64,000 nucleotides of DNA from JAHEKD01 sp965204695 (GTDB taxonomy: Bacteria > Pseudomonadota > Gammaproteobacteria > Arenicellales > JAHEKD01). Positions 8,421 through 17,114 of this stretch are shown here, in pieces (the first letter of the stretch is position 1; every line of letters begins with the position of its first letter). A program made the translations under genes and the position numbers. The stretch is from positions 3,472,001-3,536,000 of the forward strand of contig OZ242007.1 of NCBI GenBank assembly GCA_965204695.1, read 5' to 3'. The notes under the pieces were generated by a model. The model searched no databases. It was not told the DNA's origin and was given only the letters and a program-made list of their open reading frames with translations.

Positions 8421-9338
8421 ATGAAAGAAAATACTTATCTACAATCTAAATGTTTCTTGATAAAGAAAACATTTCTTTGGGGTCTTGCTCTTCTAATATC
8501 CTATCTTGTTTATTTACCAATAGCCTATTCTTGGGAGCTTCCTAAGGCTAAATTCGAACCAGAAGAATTAAGCTTAGTTGTTCCTCCTGGTCAAACACTC
8601 AACAAAGAAATTGAATTTTATGTGCCCCGTTGGTTGAAAAGAAGTCAGCGGTTTGGAAGATTTGTTTTGGCTGTTAGTGGAGAAGGTGAAGATCTCTTGG
8701 AAGTGTCACCGGAGACGCTGCCAAAATTAAAAAACAATAAAAGTTTAAATATCAATCTTCGTTCTACAGTACCCGAAGGTATGGCATTTTCTTCCAAAGA
8801 CTTAGAGGTCAAAATGTATAGGAGAATAAAATTCCGAGGAAAAACAAAATATTATCCTGTTAAGTATTCAGTACCACTTAAAGTGACCTTGAACATTGAG
8901 CCAGCCGGCTTACCTACTGATCCTGGTGAAGAAGGGAAATTAACAATAGCAGGTATAGACTCTGACAATGATGGTTTGAGAGATGATGTACAGAGGTGGA
9001 TTGCCTTGAATAGCTCAAATTCTACTGTCACAACAGCAGTTCTCTCACAATTTGGGAAGGCTGAACAAGCTGGTATTACTGCGGTAGAAATTAATGATGA
9101 TATTGTTGCAGAGGAATCTACTAAAAAAGCATGGGATGCCGTGATTTGTGAGTCATATTTAAAACAAAATGCTGAATTGTTACTCTCAACAGACGATTTA
9201 CTAATGGTTTTTTTGAATACGCGAGAGCGAATTCAGATGTATAACAAGTATCTATCAATACACGCTAGTGTTGTTGATTTTCCTCAGGATGAAAATGGGG
9301 AACGATCACGGTGTGATTTTGAATTAACGGGGAGCTGA
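8421..9338 (+). CDS. Exported protein with calcium-binding-like D-x-D-N-D-G motif
   Basis: This 305-residue protein has a basic N-terminus and a hydrophobic segment (WGLALLISYLVYLPIAYS), consistent with a signal peptide or anchor. Residues ~45-165 look beta-rich, Ig-like. SDNDGLRDDVQ around 178-188 matches a thrombospondin-type-3/EF-hand calcium loop. The C-terminal part is helical with two Cys that could form a disulfide. It stops four bases before the hydrolase gene that follows, so the two are probably translated together and may act on the same extracellular target. No family is recognised. A TTGACA hexamer at 8331 could belong to its promoter. Confidence 0.55.
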   Translation: MKENTYLQSKCFLIKKTFLWGLALLISYLVYLPIAYSWELPKAKFEPEELSLVVPPGQTLNKEIEFYVPRWLKRSQRFGRFVLAVSGEGEDLLEVSPETLPKLKNNKSLNINLRSTVPEGMAFSSKDLEVKMYRRIKFRGKTKYYPVKYSVPLKVTLNIEPAGLPTDPGEEGKLTIAGIDSDNDGLRDDVQRWIALNSSNSTVTTAVLSQFGKAEQAGITAVEINDDIVAEESTKKAWDAVICESYLKQNAELLLSTDDLLMVFLNTRERIQMYNKYLSIHASVVDFPQDENGERSRCDFELTGS

Positions 9339-9342
9339 TGAA

Positions 9343-11022
9343 ATGCGAATTAAATGGCTGAATTTTCTTTTTTTATTTTACTTTCTTATAGGTGATGCAG
9401 CTATTAAAAATGCAATCGCATGTGAACAAGATTATAAAATTTACTATGTCAATGGCGTTGCAAATACAAGAGCTGCCGCCATAGCCTCTATGAAAGACTT
9501 GAAGGCCCAAGTTAGTCAAGCGACTAGAGAAAATGGACTGAATATCAGGTGCTTGGAGTTTGGTATTGCATATAACCATTCAGAAGGCATGGTTAATGAT
9601 TTGTTAGAAGCGTTTGTTCAAAGAGGGCTTCAAAGTGATTACCCTATGCTTGTTCCTTTCATCTATTCCTATGAAGATCTTGAAATGTATGAACAATTGT
9701 TGTTTGAGGATGAATACGAGGACGCATATTATTTAATTCAGGAAATCCAAACACAAGAATTTCAAGCAACTGATGATATTTTTGTAACCTTGAGAGAACA
9801 CACAAATTCATATTATGATGATCTGAAACTTCAAAAAAAGCTAATTCTGGTAGCACATTCTCAAGGCAATTTTTATGCTAATTCAGCTTATGTTGAAATG
9901 ACTGAGAATATACTTTACGAGCAAATTGGGAATGATGATAATTTCAGTATAGTTTCAGTAGCAACACCAGCCAATAGAGTACGTGGTCCAGATCCAAACC
10001 GCTATACAACTTTGCTTAGTGATTTTATTCATCTTGTTCCTGGTGCCTTGGATCACAACATAAGTAATCAATTAGGGTGTGATATACCTCCTGTTGTCCC
10101 TCCAGAAATTAGCATCGCACTTTTGAGAAATTCTGTGGAGTGTCATAGCTTTACCCAAGCATATCTCAGGGGAGAGGTGGCTGGCAATAGGATCATTGAC
10201 CAAATTATGTCTTTGTTTGATGAAAACGGTGCAACTACAATTAAAAATGCAATTCTAGTACAAGATGCTAATGTTCTTGATATTGAAGAATCGAATATTG
10301 TTGCTTTCTTTGAACAGCAAGGCATAGACTATGAAGTACTCGATCCGCCTGTGATCTTGTCTGGAATTAATCTTTCAACATTTGATAATTTTTATTTCAG
10401 AACTGGTTCTGAGCCGATTAGTTTTAATAACATTACTGTAAAAAATGGTATAAAAATTGCTATAGAAAGCGGCTCAAGACTGATTGTAGAGAATTATGGT
10501 ATTTATCTTGCTCAATATATTAATGTCCCTATTAATGTTTATAATGGCGTATTTGAAGTTGAATTTACCGAGAATGTATCAGAATATTTGGTTCAAGAAG
10601 AGCCTGGTTCACTTCAGTCGGTTTTTGATGAAATCGCTAATTGGGTGCCTGACGGTTCAACAGAAGATGAAACTCAACGAATTTCTACTGTAAATTTCCA
10701 AGCGGGTGAAAGCATTGAAAGTGTTTATGTTGAGCCAGTAGATGTTGGTCCCTGCATAAATATCATCAGTCCCACAACAAATTACCAAGCATATGTAAAA
10801 GTAATTGATAATGAGGGTGGGTTCGATTACACGGAGTTAGGCGGCTGGCCATTATTGCAATTTCAGGAAGGGGAAGTCATATTTCCAATATATACAGGGA
10901 ACACAGAATATCCTCAGTTATCAACTCAAAAAATGAACTTGGGTCCCGTCGTGTCATTGATGCGACAAGCAGTGATTGAAAAAGAAAATAGTGAGATTAT
11001 TGACCAGGTTTGTCCTAATTAA
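9343..11022 (+). CDS. Secreted alpha/beta-hydrolase (lipase/esterase-like)
   Basis: This 559-residue protein has a signal peptide (IKWLNFLFLFYFLIGDA...). The strand-turn-helix ILVAHSQGNFYA around residue 170 is a nucleophile elbow with S173 in HSQGN. A later H267 in VECHSFTQAY fits the catalytic His of an alpha/beta-hydrolase, and the acid residue probably lies in the HLVPGALDHN segment. The region after ~300 is beta-rich and acidic and unlike known lipases; it may be a binding or stalk domain. It follows the preceding exported protein by four bases. Substrate is unknown; a phospholipase or esterase acting outside the cytoplasm is the simplest reading. Its linkage to the downstream ATPase is uncertain. 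Confidence 0.6.
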   Translation: MRIKWLNFLFLFYFLIGDAAIKNAIACEQDYKIYYVNGVANTRAAAIASMKDLKAQVSQATRENGLNIRCLEFGIAYNHSEGMVNDLLEAFVQRGLQSDYPMLVPFIYSYEDLEMYEQLLFEDEYEDAYYLIQEIQTQEFQATDDIFVTLREHTNSYYDDLKLQKKLILVAHSQGNFYANSAYVEMTENILYEQIGNDDNFSIVSVATPANRVRGPDPNRYTTLLSDFIHLVPGALDHNISNQLGCDIPPVVPPEISIALLRNSVECHSFTQAYLRGEVAGNRIIDQIMSLFDENGATTIKNAILVQDANVLDIEESNIVAFFEQQGIDYEVLDPPVILSGINLSTFDNFYFRTGSEPISFNNITVKNGIKIAIESGSRLIVENYGIYLAQYINVPINVYNGVFEVEFTENVSEYLVQEEPGSLQSVFDEIANWVPDGSTEDETQRISTVNFQAGESIESVYVEPVDVGPCINIISPTTNYQAYVKVIDNEGGFDYTELGGWPLLQFQEGEVIFPIYTGNTEYPQLSTQKMNLGPVVSLMRQAVIEKENSEIIDQVCPN

Positions 11023-11057
11023 TAATAACTAAAACGGACCCTTAATAAATATAAGTT

Positions 11058-11567
11058 ATGCCAAAACCTCTATCAATTTTTTCGAATTGGAGTACGATGA
11101 TTCAAGGTTTGGAATTATCTCCTAAACAATTTTATGAAGAATTAAAACTAGCTATCGAGGAAAAACAGGTTCCAGATACCAAGAAGACATCTGTCATGTG
11201 GGGTGAGGGAGGAATGTTGTCAGCTAAACGCGAATATATTCGGGTTCGCCGAAAAGAAGTTGCGTTCGATATATGCTGTGCTCCATTTGGTAATGGGACT
11301 TTCTTTTCCTGGTGGCTCGGTGAAATTCCATCTGGCCTTCTGGCTTTTTTATACAATATTCCACTATTAAGCTGGCTAGCATATTTCTTTGAGCGGTTCT
11401 TTAAACCGGATACTTATTACAAGATCGATACAATGATGATGTTCCAATCATTGGTGCATAGCGCCATGTTAGACGTCATTGATAAACATACAAATGAAAA
11501 GGGAATTAAGCCTATAGAAGGGGAGGATCGTAAGCCCAAAATGAAAGATTTATTCGAATCAAAGTAA
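11058..11567 (+). CDS. Hypothetical protein with membrane-associated segment, partner of the downstream ATPase
   Basis: This 169-residue protein has a soluble N-terminal part that includes the basic patch REYIRVRRKEVAFD. A hydrophobic aromatic stretch follows (FFSWWLGEIPSGLLAFLYNIPLLSWLAYFF, in two pieces around residues 77-112). The C-terminal helix is charged. It ends 16 bp before the large VirD4-like gene on the same strand, which implies a two-gene operon. The family is not recognised. A plausible role is membrane anchoring or recruitment of the ATPase, as small membrane proteins do for T4SS coupling proteins; this is inference. Confidence 0.6.
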   Translation: MPKPLSIFSNWSTMIQGLELSPKQFYEELKLAIEEKQVPDTKKTSVMWGEGGMLSAKREYIRVRRKEVAFDICCAPFGNGTFFSWWLGEIPSGLLAFLYNIPLLSWLAYFFERFFKPDTYYKIDTMMMFQSLVHSAMLDVIDKHTNEKGIKPIEGEDRKPKMKDLFESK

Positions 11568-11583
11568 GTATAGCTAAACGTTA

Positions 11584-14553
11584 ATGTCATGGGCCGATGA
11601 GATTGCAGATGCCTTTTATGAGTGGGAGAGACGGCTTCGTGGTTGGGATGTTCATGAATATACAGTTGACTTGGAGCCATCGCTTGTACCGCTAGGTATC
11701 TATCTCAAGCCTTTACCTCCTGCCATTGATGATGGTCGCCAGGAAACATTCTTGAGTGAATTATCGAGTGGCATATCGAGTTTTTTTAAGAAAAAAGAAC
11801 CTCAGGCTGTTCCACAAAACAATATCGAGTATGAATTTATTGATTCGCCAGGTTGCTTTTTAATTCCTGATGAAGATTATTGCTCATTCCAAATTGCATT
11901 ACCTACTGACCACACAGGCAGTCTAGTCACCTATAAGAATTTTCTGCAGTCGCTTCGTTATTCGAGTCGGCACTTAAGTTTTGAGATTGTTGGTTCATCC
12001 CATCAGATTGTTGTGCAACTCTCAGGATGGCAATCTGATAGTGAAAAACTCTTACAACAAATCAGAGCGCACTTACCTACGGCAACAGTGACTGAGATTA
12101 CAGATGTGATAAACGGCGATACTTTCTCAGATAAAATACTTGTCGTTGATTTCGCGCTTGAGCATGAAGTGATGTATTCACTTCAACGAATCACAGATTT
12201 AAAGCATGATCCACTGACGGCATTGATTGGTGGCATGGATATGCTTCGAGATCAAGAGCAATGTATTTTTCAGATATTGTTTAAGCATACGAATCAGTCT
12301 TGGGCCTCACAATTACGAGGCTCGGTTATTGATATTGATGGTAAACCGCTATTTATAGATGGTGCACAGCTGGTTACTTCTGTTAAAGAAAAAACCAGTA
12401 CACCCTTGTATTCTTCAGTGATTAGATTGGCTATTATTGCCGAGAGTGAATTACGACGATTAGAAATAGCTAGATCGATTGGTGGTGCACTAGCACAGTA
12501 TGATTCGTCTGCACCGAATAATCTCATGCCACTTAATAATGAAAACTATGATGCTTATGATCATTGGCGTGATGTGGTCGAGCGTACCACCCATCGAAGT
12601 GGCATGTTGTTGTCATTAGATGAGTTGGTCGGCTTTCTGCATTATCCAGATGAAGTTGTCAAAAGCGAAAAACTATCACGGCAACGGATCAAAACCAAAG
12701 CCGCGCCTGATTTAGCCGTTGGGCATGAATTGGTTCTGGGACTAAACGAGCATCGGGGAGTTACAAAAGAGGTTAGTCAATCTTCTGAACAACGTTCCCG
12801 GCACATGTATGTGGTGGGTTCATCAGGTACCGGTAAATCAACGCTCTTTCTAAACTGTATTAAGCAGGATATTGAAGCCGGCGAAGGATTATGTGTTATA
12901 GACCCCCATGGAGATTTAATTGATCAGACATTAAGTTTTATTCCTGATGACCGATTTAATGATGTGATTCTACTCGATCCAAGTGATGAACAGTACCCGA
13001 TTGGTTTTAACATTCTTCATGCCCATTCCAATCTTGAAAAAACATTACTTTCTAGTGATCTAGCCGCTGTCTTTGAACGCTTAGCGACAACCTGGGGTGA
13101 TCAAATGAATGCCGTACTATCGAATGGCATACTGGCATTTTTAGAAAGTGAAGTAGGCGGTACTTTATTGGATTTAAGGCGTTTTCTGGTTGAGCAGGAT
13201 TTCAGGTATGAATTTTTAGAAACAGTTCTAGATGACGAGGTCGTCTATTTCTGGAAGAAAGAATTTCCAATGCTAAGCGGTCGACCTCAAGCGCCGGTAT
13301 TAACGCGTCTCAATACTTTCTTAAGACCTAAGCCGATTCGACATATGGTCGCACAAAAACAAAGCACGATTGATTTTGCTGATGTCATGGATAACGGCAA
13401 GATTTTATTAGCCAAGTTATCCCATGGTGGTATTGGTGAAGAAAATGCGTATTTACTCGGTGCACTGATTGCATCAAAGATTCATCAAACAGCCTTATCT
13501 AGACAGGCAATATCACAAGAACAGCGGCGTTTCTTCTGGTTATATATCGATGAATTTCAGAATTTCGTTGTGCCCTCAATTGATCAAACTTTATCCGGTG
13601 CGAGAAAGTATCACTTGGGCATGATCTTGGCTCACCAGGAACTTACTCAGCTTTCGATTCAAAACAAAGCCATTGCGGCATCGGTAATTGCCAATCCTTA
13701 TACCCGAATATGTTTTCGGATGGGGGACCGAGATGCCAGAGTGTTATCTGAAGGATTTTCGGAGTTTGATTCGAAAGATTTACAAAGCCTAGGAATTGGA
13801 GAAGCGATTGGACGAATAGAGCAGGCAAATTACGACTTTTCGTTAAAAACCTATCCATTGCCTGAAATCGACCAAGATATTGCTCGGTACAAAACACAAG
13901 CGATCAAAAAAGTATCCAGAGAGAGGTATGCAAAACCATTGTCTGACATTGAAATATCCCTAGCCCAGGCCCGTTCAAGTCAGCCATTATCTTCTTACCA
14001 GGATACAGATCCTACAACATACTCAAAATCTCAAGCCTCTTCTAGAAATAAACCTGACACGAAGAGTTCGGGTAAAGAAAAAGGTAAGGGTGGTGCCAGG
14101 CATAAAGAAATTCAGGGGATTTTAAAAACTACGGCTCAAGCGAGGGGGTTTGGAGCCATGGTTGAAAAGCATATCGGCAATGGTCAGCATGTTGATTTGG
14201 TTATTAATACTGGTGAAGTAGAAATAGCCTGTGAGATTTCACAGACTACCTCGGCCGACCATGAAATTAATAATGCCTATAAGTGTTATCAAGCTGGTTT
14301 CAAGCGAATTTGGCTTATCTCAGATTCTCAGTCACATCTTGAAAAGATTCAGACTTCTCTGTCAGAAGAATTATCTGGTTATATTGAGCTACTTTCACCA
14401 AACCAGGCCATTGAAAAAATCAAAGTCATGAGAAACAATGCAAAAGAATTATTAGTGCGAGGATATACAATTTCTCGACATAAACACAAAATTGATGATG
14501 CTGAACGGAAACGCAGGGAAACCGCTTTTGCCAAGGTTGTTGAATTTGAGTGA
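11584..14553 (+). CDS. VirD4/TrwB-HerA-like ATPase fused to a restriction-endonuclease-like C-terminal domain
   Basis: Of 989 residues, the first ~390 match no family I know. The central motor has Walker A GSSGTGKST at 412-420, the CVIDPHGDLID segment typical of VirD4/TraD/HerA motors, and Walker B LYIDEF at 653-658. After a Ser/Lys-rich linker (~800-835), the C-terminus looks like a PD-(D/E)xK fold: E861, D871 in VDLVI, and E884-x-S886 in EIACEIS, with Ser replacing the usual Lys, then a helix and strand (AGFKRIWLIS). No relaxase, T4SS channel or transfer origin is nearby, so conjugation is unlikely. A DNA-translocating nuclease, for example in phage or plasmid defence, is a reasonable hypothesis. 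It pairs with the 169-aa membrane protein upstream. Confidence 0.75.
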   Translation: MSWADEIADAFYEWERRLRGWDVHEYTVDLEPSLVPLGIYLKPLPPAIDDGRQETFLSELSSGISSFFKKKEPQAVPQNNIEYEFIDSPGCFLIPDEDYCSFQIALPTDHTGSLVTYKNFLQSLRYSSRHLSFEIVGSSHQIVVQLSGWQSDSEKLLQQIRAHLPTATVTEITDVINGDTFSDKILVVDFALEHEVMYSLQRITDLKHDPLTALIGGMDMLRDQEQCIFQILFKHTNQSWASQLRGSVIDIDGKPLFIDGAQLVTSVKEKTSTPLYSSVIRLAIIAESELRRLEIARSIGGALAQYDSSAPNNLMPLNNENYDAYDHWRDVVERTTHRSGMLLSLDELVGFLHYPDEVVKSEKLSRQRIKTKAAPDLAVGHELVLGLNEHRGVTKEVSQSSEQRSRHMYVVGSSGTGKSTLFLNCIKQDIEAGEGLCVIDPHGDLIDQTLSFIPDDRFNDVILLDPSDEQYPIGFNILHAHSNLEKTLLSSDLAAVFERLATTWGDQMNAVLSNGILAFLESEVGGTLLDLRRFLVEQDFRYEFLETVLDDEVVYFWKKEFPMLSGRPQAPVLTRLNTFLRPKPIRHMVAQKQSTIDFADVMDNGKILLAKLSHGGIGEENAYLLGALIASKIHQTALSRQAISQEQRRFFWLYIDEFQNFVVPSIDQTLSGARKYHLGMILAHQELTQLSIQNKAIAASVIANPYTRICFRMGDRDARVLSEGFSEFDSKDLQSLGIGEAIGRIEQANYDFSLKTYPLPEIDQDIARYKTQAIKKVSRERYAKPLSDIEISLAQARSSQPLSSYQDTDPTTYSKSQASSRNKPDTKSSGKEKGKGGARHKEIQGILKTTAQARGFGAMVEKHIGNGQHVDLVINTGEVEIACEISQTTSADHEINNAYKCYQAGFKRIWLISDSQSHLEKIQTSLSEELSGYIELLSPNQAIEKIKVMRNNAKELLVRGYTISRHKHKIDDAERKRRETAFAKVVEFE

Positions 14554-14569
14554 AAGGGCTATAAAGAAA

Positions 14570-14609
14570 AACCACCTCGTTGCGAAGTGGCGGTGCTTTT
14601 TTAAAGCAC
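14570..14609. terminator. Bidirectional terminator region between convergent genes
   Basis: A GC-containing hairpin (ACCACCTCG...CGAAGTGGCGGT, imperfect) is followed by T-rich sequence. A second perfect 7-bp hairpin GTGCTTT/AAAGCAC spans 14593-14609. It lies between the ends of the ATPase-nuclease gene and vapC and could stop transcription from both sides. Confidence 0.55.
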
Positions 14610-14990
14610 AGATTCGATGTCGGTATGTTTGAAATCGTTGCCGACGAAAAGTAGGGGTTGATTCAGCGCTAATGCCGTTGCATATGAAAAACAATCACCA
14701 AAGTTGAGCTTGGCTTTTGAGCCTTGCCCTTTGCCGAAGTGAGTATACGCTTGCATTGATAACCGAGCGATGCTTTCGTCCAATGAAATGATTTCAGTTA
14801 ACGATTTACTGAGAAGTGTCTCAATAATCTGCCAACCGGGCATACCCTTACGTTGATAGCTAACCATAAACGTTTCATGTAGCGTTGCTGTCGAGATAAA
14901 GCTGGTATGCTTTTCAAGTGCCTCGAGAATGGAATTGTGATTGTTTTCCTTTAAAAGAACTGAAATTAATGCAGAAGTATCAATAACCAT
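14601..14990 (-). CDS. vapC: PIN-domain ribonuclease toxin (VapC family)
   Basis: This 129-residue protein is a typical VapC. It has the N-terminal acidic MVIDTSAL, Glu in LHETFM, Asp in FGDCFSYA and the final acidic GNDF, the four conserved acids that coordinate Mg in PIN RNases. VapC toxins cleave tRNA or rRNA when freed from the antitoxin. It starts 12 bp after the antitoxin stop, as expected for a vapBC operon on the reverse strand. It sits at the right end of the accessory island, where addiction modules often stabilise mobile DNA. All key residues are present. Confidence 0.88.
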   Translation of the reverse strand: MVIDTSALISVLLKENNHNSILEALEKHTSFISTATLHETFMVSYQRKGMPGWQIIETLLSKSLTEIISLDESIARLSMQAYTHFGKGQGSKAKLNFGDCFSYATALALNQPLLFVGNDFKHTDIESVL

Positions 14991-15002
14991 TGTCCACCTC
15001 CA

Positions 15003-15263
15003 TTACTTCGGTAATCCGTATTCGTCATACAAATCATCTTCTCTAAAGTCAGAATTAATGTCAGGCAATTCTTGTAATTGCTTGGCGATGGCCTGTAATT
15101 CCGGTAAGGAGGCTTTTTTCTTAGGCTTCTCAACTCGTTTGAAAGTGACTTCAAACAGCTTATCGGCATCCGCTTCTGGATCGATATGCAGCTTCCGGGC
15201 CCACTCCTTGGGGATTTGATTACCCTTCACATTGTGAATGACCGTTTGTGCTTGGCTTGCCAT
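15003..15263 (-). CDS. vapB: Antitoxin of the VapBC pair
   Basis: This 86-residue protein lies immediately upstream of vapC. The N-terminal QTVIHNVKGNQIPKEWARKLHI suits an AbrB/SpoVT-like swapped-hairpin DNA-binding domain. The C-terminal acidic tail ending DDLYDEYGLPK is the kind of flexible segment that VapB-type antitoxins insert into the PIN active site. VapB neutralises VapC and represses its own operon. A short AT-rich promoter region lies at 15264-15330. Assignment rests on position plus these features. Confidence 0.75.
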   Translation of the reverse strand: MASQAQTVIHNVKGNQIPKEWARKLHIDPEADADKLFEVTFKRVEKPKKKASLPELQAIAKQLQELPDINSDFREDDLYDEYGLPK

Positions 15264-15333
15264 GTTTTACTCCTAATGACTGTTGGTTAGCACTAAATTC
15301 ACCCTAGCATACTCTCATTATTCGTCAAGGTAG

Positions 15334-15828
15334 TGATGGGGTCGCAAGGTCAAAAATGGATAACTTTTTAGTGCAGAACAGGGTTTGTCGATTAATGAAT
15401 TACTTAATTACCGACGAAGTCGGCAGTTCACGTAACATTTTAGGTTTCAGACCGAAAGAACGAAAATCAGGTACGCTATTGCGGAGCAATGCATCTGTAA
15501 TCTCAGTATAACGAGCAGTCGAAATCGGAAAGTCTCTTAAGAATTTTCCGACTAAATCAGGATCATTCATTAGATACTCAGCCATTCGTGTTGCCAATTC
15601 ATACTGCGAGTTACCAAAATAATACAGTGCTGCGCGTTGTGCTGTCCATCTATGCATCCCTAGGATGTGAAACGCGATAATGCGTTTATGAAATTCTGAA
15701 CTAAAGTCAGACGCTTTAAGTTTTTCCATATGTTTATGGACGCACCCTGTGCTGCAGATAATATTTTACAGAAATAGAATGAATGCCGGTTGAAAAGGAT
15801 TAGATGTTTGGCATTTGCGACCCCATCA
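15334..15828. mobile_element. 495-bp unit bounded by 14-bp inverted repeats
   Basis: TGATGGGGTCGCAA at 15334-15347 reappears exactly in inverse orientation at 15815-15828. Between them lies one reverse-strand gene (109 aa). No target duplication is obvious in the flanks. The repeat contains the same bases as a tRNA-Met anticodon-stem/variable-loop sequence found at 32490, so it may be an integration scar. A MITE-like or RAYT/REP-associated unit is the main alternative. Confidence 0.45.
15400..15729 (-). CDS. Hypothetical protein, 109 aa, within the inverted-repeat unit
   Basis: The protein is compact and mostly helical (HRWTAQRAALYYFGNSQYELATRMAEYLMNDP) with no signal peptide or membrane segment. 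I do not recognise it. It is the only gene inside the 15334-15828 unit, so it may be cargo or an accessory of that unit. No ribosome-binding site stands out ahead of its ATG. Confidence 0.5.
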   Translation of the reverse strand: MEKLKASDFSSEFHKRIIAFHILGMHRWTAQRAALYYFGNSQYELATRMAEYLMNDPDLVGKFLRDFPISTARYTEITDALLRNSVPDFRSFGLKPKMLRELPTSSVIK

Positions 15829-15992
15829 TTAATAGTGATGTAGTCTATCGATGATGTTTCATATGATTAGTAAATTAACACAGTAGAAACTCTTCACGCT
15901 GGAATTTTTTATGCTAATAACTAACTGTTATTAAGTTGGTTTTTACAGAAACTACCTTAGGAGAAACCAAATTATCGACTTTGTAAAAGTAT

Positions 15993-17114
15993 TCAGATAA
16001 TGCTCATGTGGTTATCCCATTTCAAGCCTGGAATTAATTGTGTCATTTCCATTTTGATAGTCGATGTCTTTGTATCTATAAACAGAATTTCGCCGTAAGC
16101 AGTGGATACAACAAAATAGTTTCTATCTCTCGATAATGCGACTGCACTGGGCTGATTTACCGCATAACTATTAATCAGTCTTTGAGTTTTAGTATTCAAA
16201 ACAAGAATTTGATTACCTCGAGGTGAGGAAACTAGCGCTGTGTCATGGTTCGGTTCAAAACAAAAATCAGCGGTATAACGATTTAATGCCAAGGTGAGGT
16301 TTTTAGGCAATTGAATCAAATTAGGTTGTCTGTCTTTGTTTGTGTGGATGGCGATGAGAGAGATTTTATTAGCATCACTTAAATATTCGGACTGATCTTG
16401 TGTCGCGATACCTACTTCACCCGCTTCGTTTACGTCAATGTGACGAATGCTTAGTTTGGGGTCGGATAAATAGTATTGATCGATCAGTTTAGCAGCTTGC
16501 AAGTCCACATAGCTTAATGAAGGTTGCATCTCCCTTAGATTCAACTTTCGTCTACCCGTGTCGGGGTGGGTTAAGATGCCACCATTGGCGATGACCATAG
16601 TGTTTTGATCGGGCATAAATTGTAGATCATGAGGTCCAATGCCAAATGAAGGGATTTCATCAATGACTTTGAGTGTCTGACTGTCCCGAATTGAGATTAT
16701 ACCAATGCCATTTTCATAATCGTTCTCAGTGGTGAGCAAATACTTTCCGTCAGAGGTATAGCTGCAATGGCCGTAAAAATGTCGGTTAGGATTACTTGTG
16801 GTATGAGTAATTACTTTGCCAAGATCGATGTCGATCAAAGTTAACGAATTTCCGGGCCTTCGTGCAGCAATGACAGCCTGGCTCAAAACAAAAGGATGTG
16901 TGGCTAGGGCATGGCCTCGTTCAGCTATGGGAATTAACTTATATTCAAGCGTTTCGAGTCTGAGCAATGCAATAAAATGTTGTTCTAATTCATTCGAGCA
17001 AGCGGCCAGCATAAATCCAAGTGAATCAGATTTAGCTTGTGAACTGAGTAGTGCTGAGTTGAGTAACGGAACAGACAGTGCGGTTTTTAGAAACGAACGG
17101 CGACTAAAACGCAT
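15993..17114 (-). CDS. DUF1513 family Tat-exported protein of the imelysin operon
   Basis: The protein has 373 residues. The N-terminus MRFSRRSFLKTALSVPLL is a twin-arginine-type signal (SRRSFLK), so it is probably folded before export to the periplasm. The body consists of repeated beta segments, including FYGHCSYTSDGKYLLTTEN, GPHDLQFMPDQNTMVIANGG and VALSRDRNYFVVST, which indicates a beta-propeller. This matches the DUF1513 protein that ends the four-gene imelysin cluster of Pseudomonas (PA4370-PA4373 type). The start shares one base with the stop of the preceding gene. The molecular role is unknown; iron-related by operon context. Confidence 0.85.
   Translation of the reverse strand: MRFSRRSFLKTALSVPLLNSALLSSQAKSDSLGFMLAACSNELEQHFIALLRLETLEYKLIPIAERGHALATHPFVLSQAVIAARRPGNSLTLIDIDLGKVITHTTSNPNRHFYGHCSYTSDGKYLLTTENDYENGIGIISIRDSQTLKVIDEIPSFGIGPHDLQFMPDQNTMVIANGGILTHPDTGRRKLNLREMQPSLSYVDLQAAKLIDQYYLSDPKLSIRHIDVNEAGEVGIATQDQSEYLSDANKISLIAIHTNKDRQPNLIQLPKNLTLALNRYTADFCFEPNHDTALVSSPRGNQILVLNTKTQRLINSYAVNQPSAVALSRDRNYFVVSTAYGEILFIDTKTSTIKMEMTQLIPGLKWDNHMSII

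Noticed and set aside
11584..14553. Conjugation coupling protein of an integrative conjugative element
   Set aside because: No relaxase, T4SS or transfer-origin features occur in the island, and the C-terminal nuclease-like domain is atypical.
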